Assembly (NCBI RefSeq): GCF_028292365.1
Contig: NZ_JAQGMM010000097.1
Span: 1-43,599, forward strand
DNA: 43,599 nt
Source: Caballeronia sp.
GTDB taxonomy: Bacteria; Pseudomonadota; Gammaproteobacteria; Burkholderiales; Burkholderiaceae
Reading direction: 5' to 3'
Shown here: piece by piece, positions 41,694 to 43,599 of the stretch
How the letters are laid out: the number at the start of each line of letters is the position of its first letter
Numbering within the stretch: position 1 is the stretch's first letter
The notes under the pieces: generated by a model
Database searches by the model: none
Told to the model about the DNA's origin: nothing
What the model saw: only the letters and a program-made list of their open reading frames with translations
Translations under genes and position numbers: made by a program

Positions 41694-43599
41694 TCAGACC
41701 GTTGTTTTCGGCATCACCTTGTCGAGCGTGATCGGCAAATCGCGCACCCGTACGCCCGTCGCGTGATACACGGCATTGGCGATCGATCCCGCCACCCCTG
41801 TAATGCCGATCTCGCCGATCCCCCGCGCGCCGAGCGGGTTGATATGCGGATCGGGTTTGCCCAGCAAGGTGATGTCGAGCAAGCCGATATCAGCGTTCAC
41901 CGGCACGTGATATTCGGCAAGGTTGGCGTTCGTGTAGCGGCCGTAACGAGCATCGAGTTCGCTCTTCTCGGTCAGCGCCGAGCCAATGCCCCACACAAGT
42001 CCGCCCATCAACTGACTGTGAGCGGTCTTTTCATTCAGCAAACTACCGACGTCATACACGCCCACAATGCGCGGCACGCGGATCGTACCCAGGTCTGCAT
42101 CGACGTGAACTTCCGTGAACACCGCGCCGAACGAGTGGAACGCAAACTGCTGTTTCTCATCGCCGGGCTTGGTGGTCGCCATGGCTTCGATCGGTTTGCC
42201 GCCGTTGCGCGCGATCACTGCGGCAGCCGGATCGCGCTTCGATGGGTCGGCGCGGCTGATGACCCAGCCGTTGTTGACGGTGACATCGTCGACGGAACCC
42301 CCGCTTAGCGGCGACCCCGAATCCGCTATTGCCATGGCAATCAACTTGGCGCGTGCTTGCGACGCCGCTTCACGCACTGCCGGCGACACGCTCGCCACCG
42401 ACTGCGAACCGCCCGAGACCGGCGCGTGCGGCAACGATGAATCGCCGAGTGCGAAGTCGACCTTGTCTACCGGGAAACCCAATGCATCGGCGGCCACTTG
42501 CGTCATCACCGTATAGGTGCCGGTACCGAGATCCTGCGTGCCAGATGCGGCCATCGCCGTGCCATCCGGCAAGATGCGTGCGATAGCCGATGCCTCGCTG
42601 CGGTTCGCCGGATACGTTGCCGTCGCCATGCCGAGACCGATCAGCGTGTTGCCGTCGCGCATGGAACGCGGTTTCGGATTACGCCGCGACCAGCCGAATT
42701 TATCGGCGCCAATTTGATAACACTCGCGCAGCGAGTTCTCCGACCACGGTTTCTTCTCCTGCGGTTCCATCTCGGCATAGTTCTTCAGCCGGAACGCAAG
42801 CGGGTCCATGTTCGACTGGTAAGCCATTTCGTCCATCGCGGATTCGAGCGCAAACGAGCCGCTCGTTTCACCGGGCGCTCGCATGAACGTGGGTGTGCCG
42901 ACATCGAGTTTCACCAGCTTGTGCGTGGTCGCCTGGTTCGGCACGGCATACAGCATGCGCGTGACGATAGCCGAGGTTTCGTTCCAGTCTTCGAATGTCG
43001 ATGTGGTCGAGATCACGTCGTGACGCATGCCGGTGAGCGTGCCGTCGTCGCGGGCCGAGATCTGGATATGCTGATCCGTGAACGGCCGGTTGCCGACCAT
43101 GCCGAACATCTGCGGACGTTCGAGCACGAGCCGCACGGGGCGGCCGGTCTGCTTCGCGGCCATCGCGGCGAGCACGACATGCGACCACACCGAGCCCTTG
43201 CATCCGAACCCGCCGCCGACGAACGGGCAGATCACGCGCACGTTGTCCTCGCTGAGACCCATGATTTTCGCCACCGCGCTGCGGGCGCCGGAAACGCCCT
43301 GGGTTGCATCGTAGAGGGTCAGGTTCGGACCGTCCCAGCGGGCAAGTGTCGCGTGCGGCTCCATCGGATTGTGATGCTCGTACGGCGTGGTGTAGACCAC
43401 GTCGAGCCGGGTCGGGCCTTGCCGGAGACCGGCGGCAACATCGCCGCGCTGCGTGTTGATCGGGCGGCCCATCATTTTTTCCGGCTGGTACGCCGTGCCT
43501 TTCGCGCGCTGGTAGTCCGCGTTCGGCGTCGCGGCTTCGTAGCGGATCGACGCTTGCAGTTTGCGGGCGCCATCGGTCGCGCGTTCGAGCGTGTCCGCC
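41694..43599 (-). CDS. Molybdopterin-binding subunit, Pao/CoxL-type aldehyde dehydrogenase (5' end outside window)
   Basis: 635 residues seen of the large subunit of xanthine-oxidase-family enzymes. Motifs include HNPMEPHATLARW, FVGGGFGCKG (substrate-channel glycine loop), MRAPGETSGSFALESAMDEM and, near the end, GARGIGEIG with the catalytic glutamate. DLGTGTYTVMTQVAADALG and SGGSQSVASVSPAV bind the cofactor. The closest named relatives are E. coli PaoC (periplasmic aldehyde oxidoreductase) and CoxL-like subunits. It continues upstream out of the window, where the FAD and iron-sulfur subunits would be expected. The cofactor is MCD, matching the MocA-like gene downstream. Confidence 0.88.
   Translation of the reverse strand, partial: ADTLERATDGARKLQASIRYEAATPNADYQRAKGTAYQPEKMMGRPINTQRGDVAAGLRQGPTRLDVVYTTPYEHHNPMEPHATLARWDGPNLTLYDATQGVSGARSAVAKIMGLSEDNVRVICPFVGGGFGCKGSVWSHVVLAAMAAKQTGRPVRLVLERPQMFGMVGNRPFTDQHIQISARDDGTLTGMRHDVISTTSTFEDWNETSAIVTRMLYAVPNQATTHKLVKLDVGTPTFMRAPGETSGSFALESAMDEMAYQSNMDPLAFRLKNYAEMEPQEKKPWSENSLRECYQIGADKFGWSRRNPKPRSMRDGNTLIGLGMATATYPANRSEASAIARILPDGTAMAASGTQDLGTGTYTVMTQVAADALGFPVDKVDFALGDSSLPHAPVSGGSQSVASVSPAVREAASQARAKLIAMAIADSGSPLSGGSVDDVTVNNGWVISRADPSKRDPAAAVIARNGGKPIEAMATTKPGDEKQQFAFHSFGAVFTEVHVDADLGTIRVPRIVGVYDVGSLLNEKTAHSQLMGGLVWGIGSALTEKSELDARYGRYTNANLAEYHVPVNADIGLLDITLLGKPDPHINPLGARGIGEIGITGVAGSIANAVYHATGVRVRDLPITLDKVMPKTTV

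Overview
The window is GC-rich, densely coded, bacterial chromosomal DNA. Its porin type, GntR/ACS-transporter pairs, class I AroG, manganese catalase, patatin-type lipase and many small secreted or hypothetical proteins point to a soil or plant-associated member of the Burkholderiaceae, most like Paraburkholderia or Caballeronia. This assignment is inferred from protein resemblance; no rRNA or tRNA gene was seen.

Layout. 1-5.2 kb: a leftward MFS transporter (cut by the window edge) with a metal-dependent amidohydrolase, an acyltransferase-3 membrane protein, and a rightward acyl-CoA dehydrogenase. 5.2-9.4 kb: a large patatin-like phospholipase whose catalytic halves are separated by a polytopic membrane region, and a family 2 glycosyltransferase. 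9.6-12.8 kb: a leftward unit SDR dehydrogenase - ACS-family transporter - IclR regulator, closed by a strong hairpin and headed by a 31-bp inverted repeat that looks like its operator. 13-18.7 kb: cold-shock protein, amino-acid permease, aroG, then a FadR/DgoR-type GntR regulator and its ACS-family transporter with three near-identical palindromes in their upstream regions. 18.7-22.9 kb: a Phd/RelE toxin-antitoxin pair, manganese catalase, a ribbon-helix-helix protein followed by a PHB-depolymerase-like esterase, and a nucleoside deaminase. 23-25.9 kb: a Cache-type chemoreceptor and a general porin.

26.1-28.5 kb is a sulfide-detoxification unit: an ETHE1/Blh-like metallo-beta-lactamase-fold protein followed by a type II sulfide:quinone oxidoreductase, with a small two-helix membrane ORF, interrupted by one TGA, overlapping the end of the latter. 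28.5-34.8 kb is accessory: a decayed aromatic amino-acid ammonia-lyase, several small hypothetical genes (one of 45 codons), a HipBA module whose promoter predicts a leaderless hipB message, and a SetA/B-like sugar-efflux gene broken by a one-base frameshift. 35-43.6 kb: a YdeP/FdhF-family molybdoenzyme, a small membrane protein, a DUF4160 gene overlapping an unknown gene, a second glycosyltransferase, a RelB/RelE-type pair in which the toxin has a nonsense codon, a MocA-like cytidylyltransferase, and the large molybdopterin subunit of a Pao/CoxL-type aldehyde dehydrogenase running off the right edge.

No CRISPR array, prophage, insertion sequence or replication origin was recognised. The least ordinary items are the paired GntR operators, the lesions in relE, setB-like and lyase genes, the sulfide operon with its split tail ORF, the leaderless hipB promoter, the membrane-split patatin and the overlapping DUF4160 pair.
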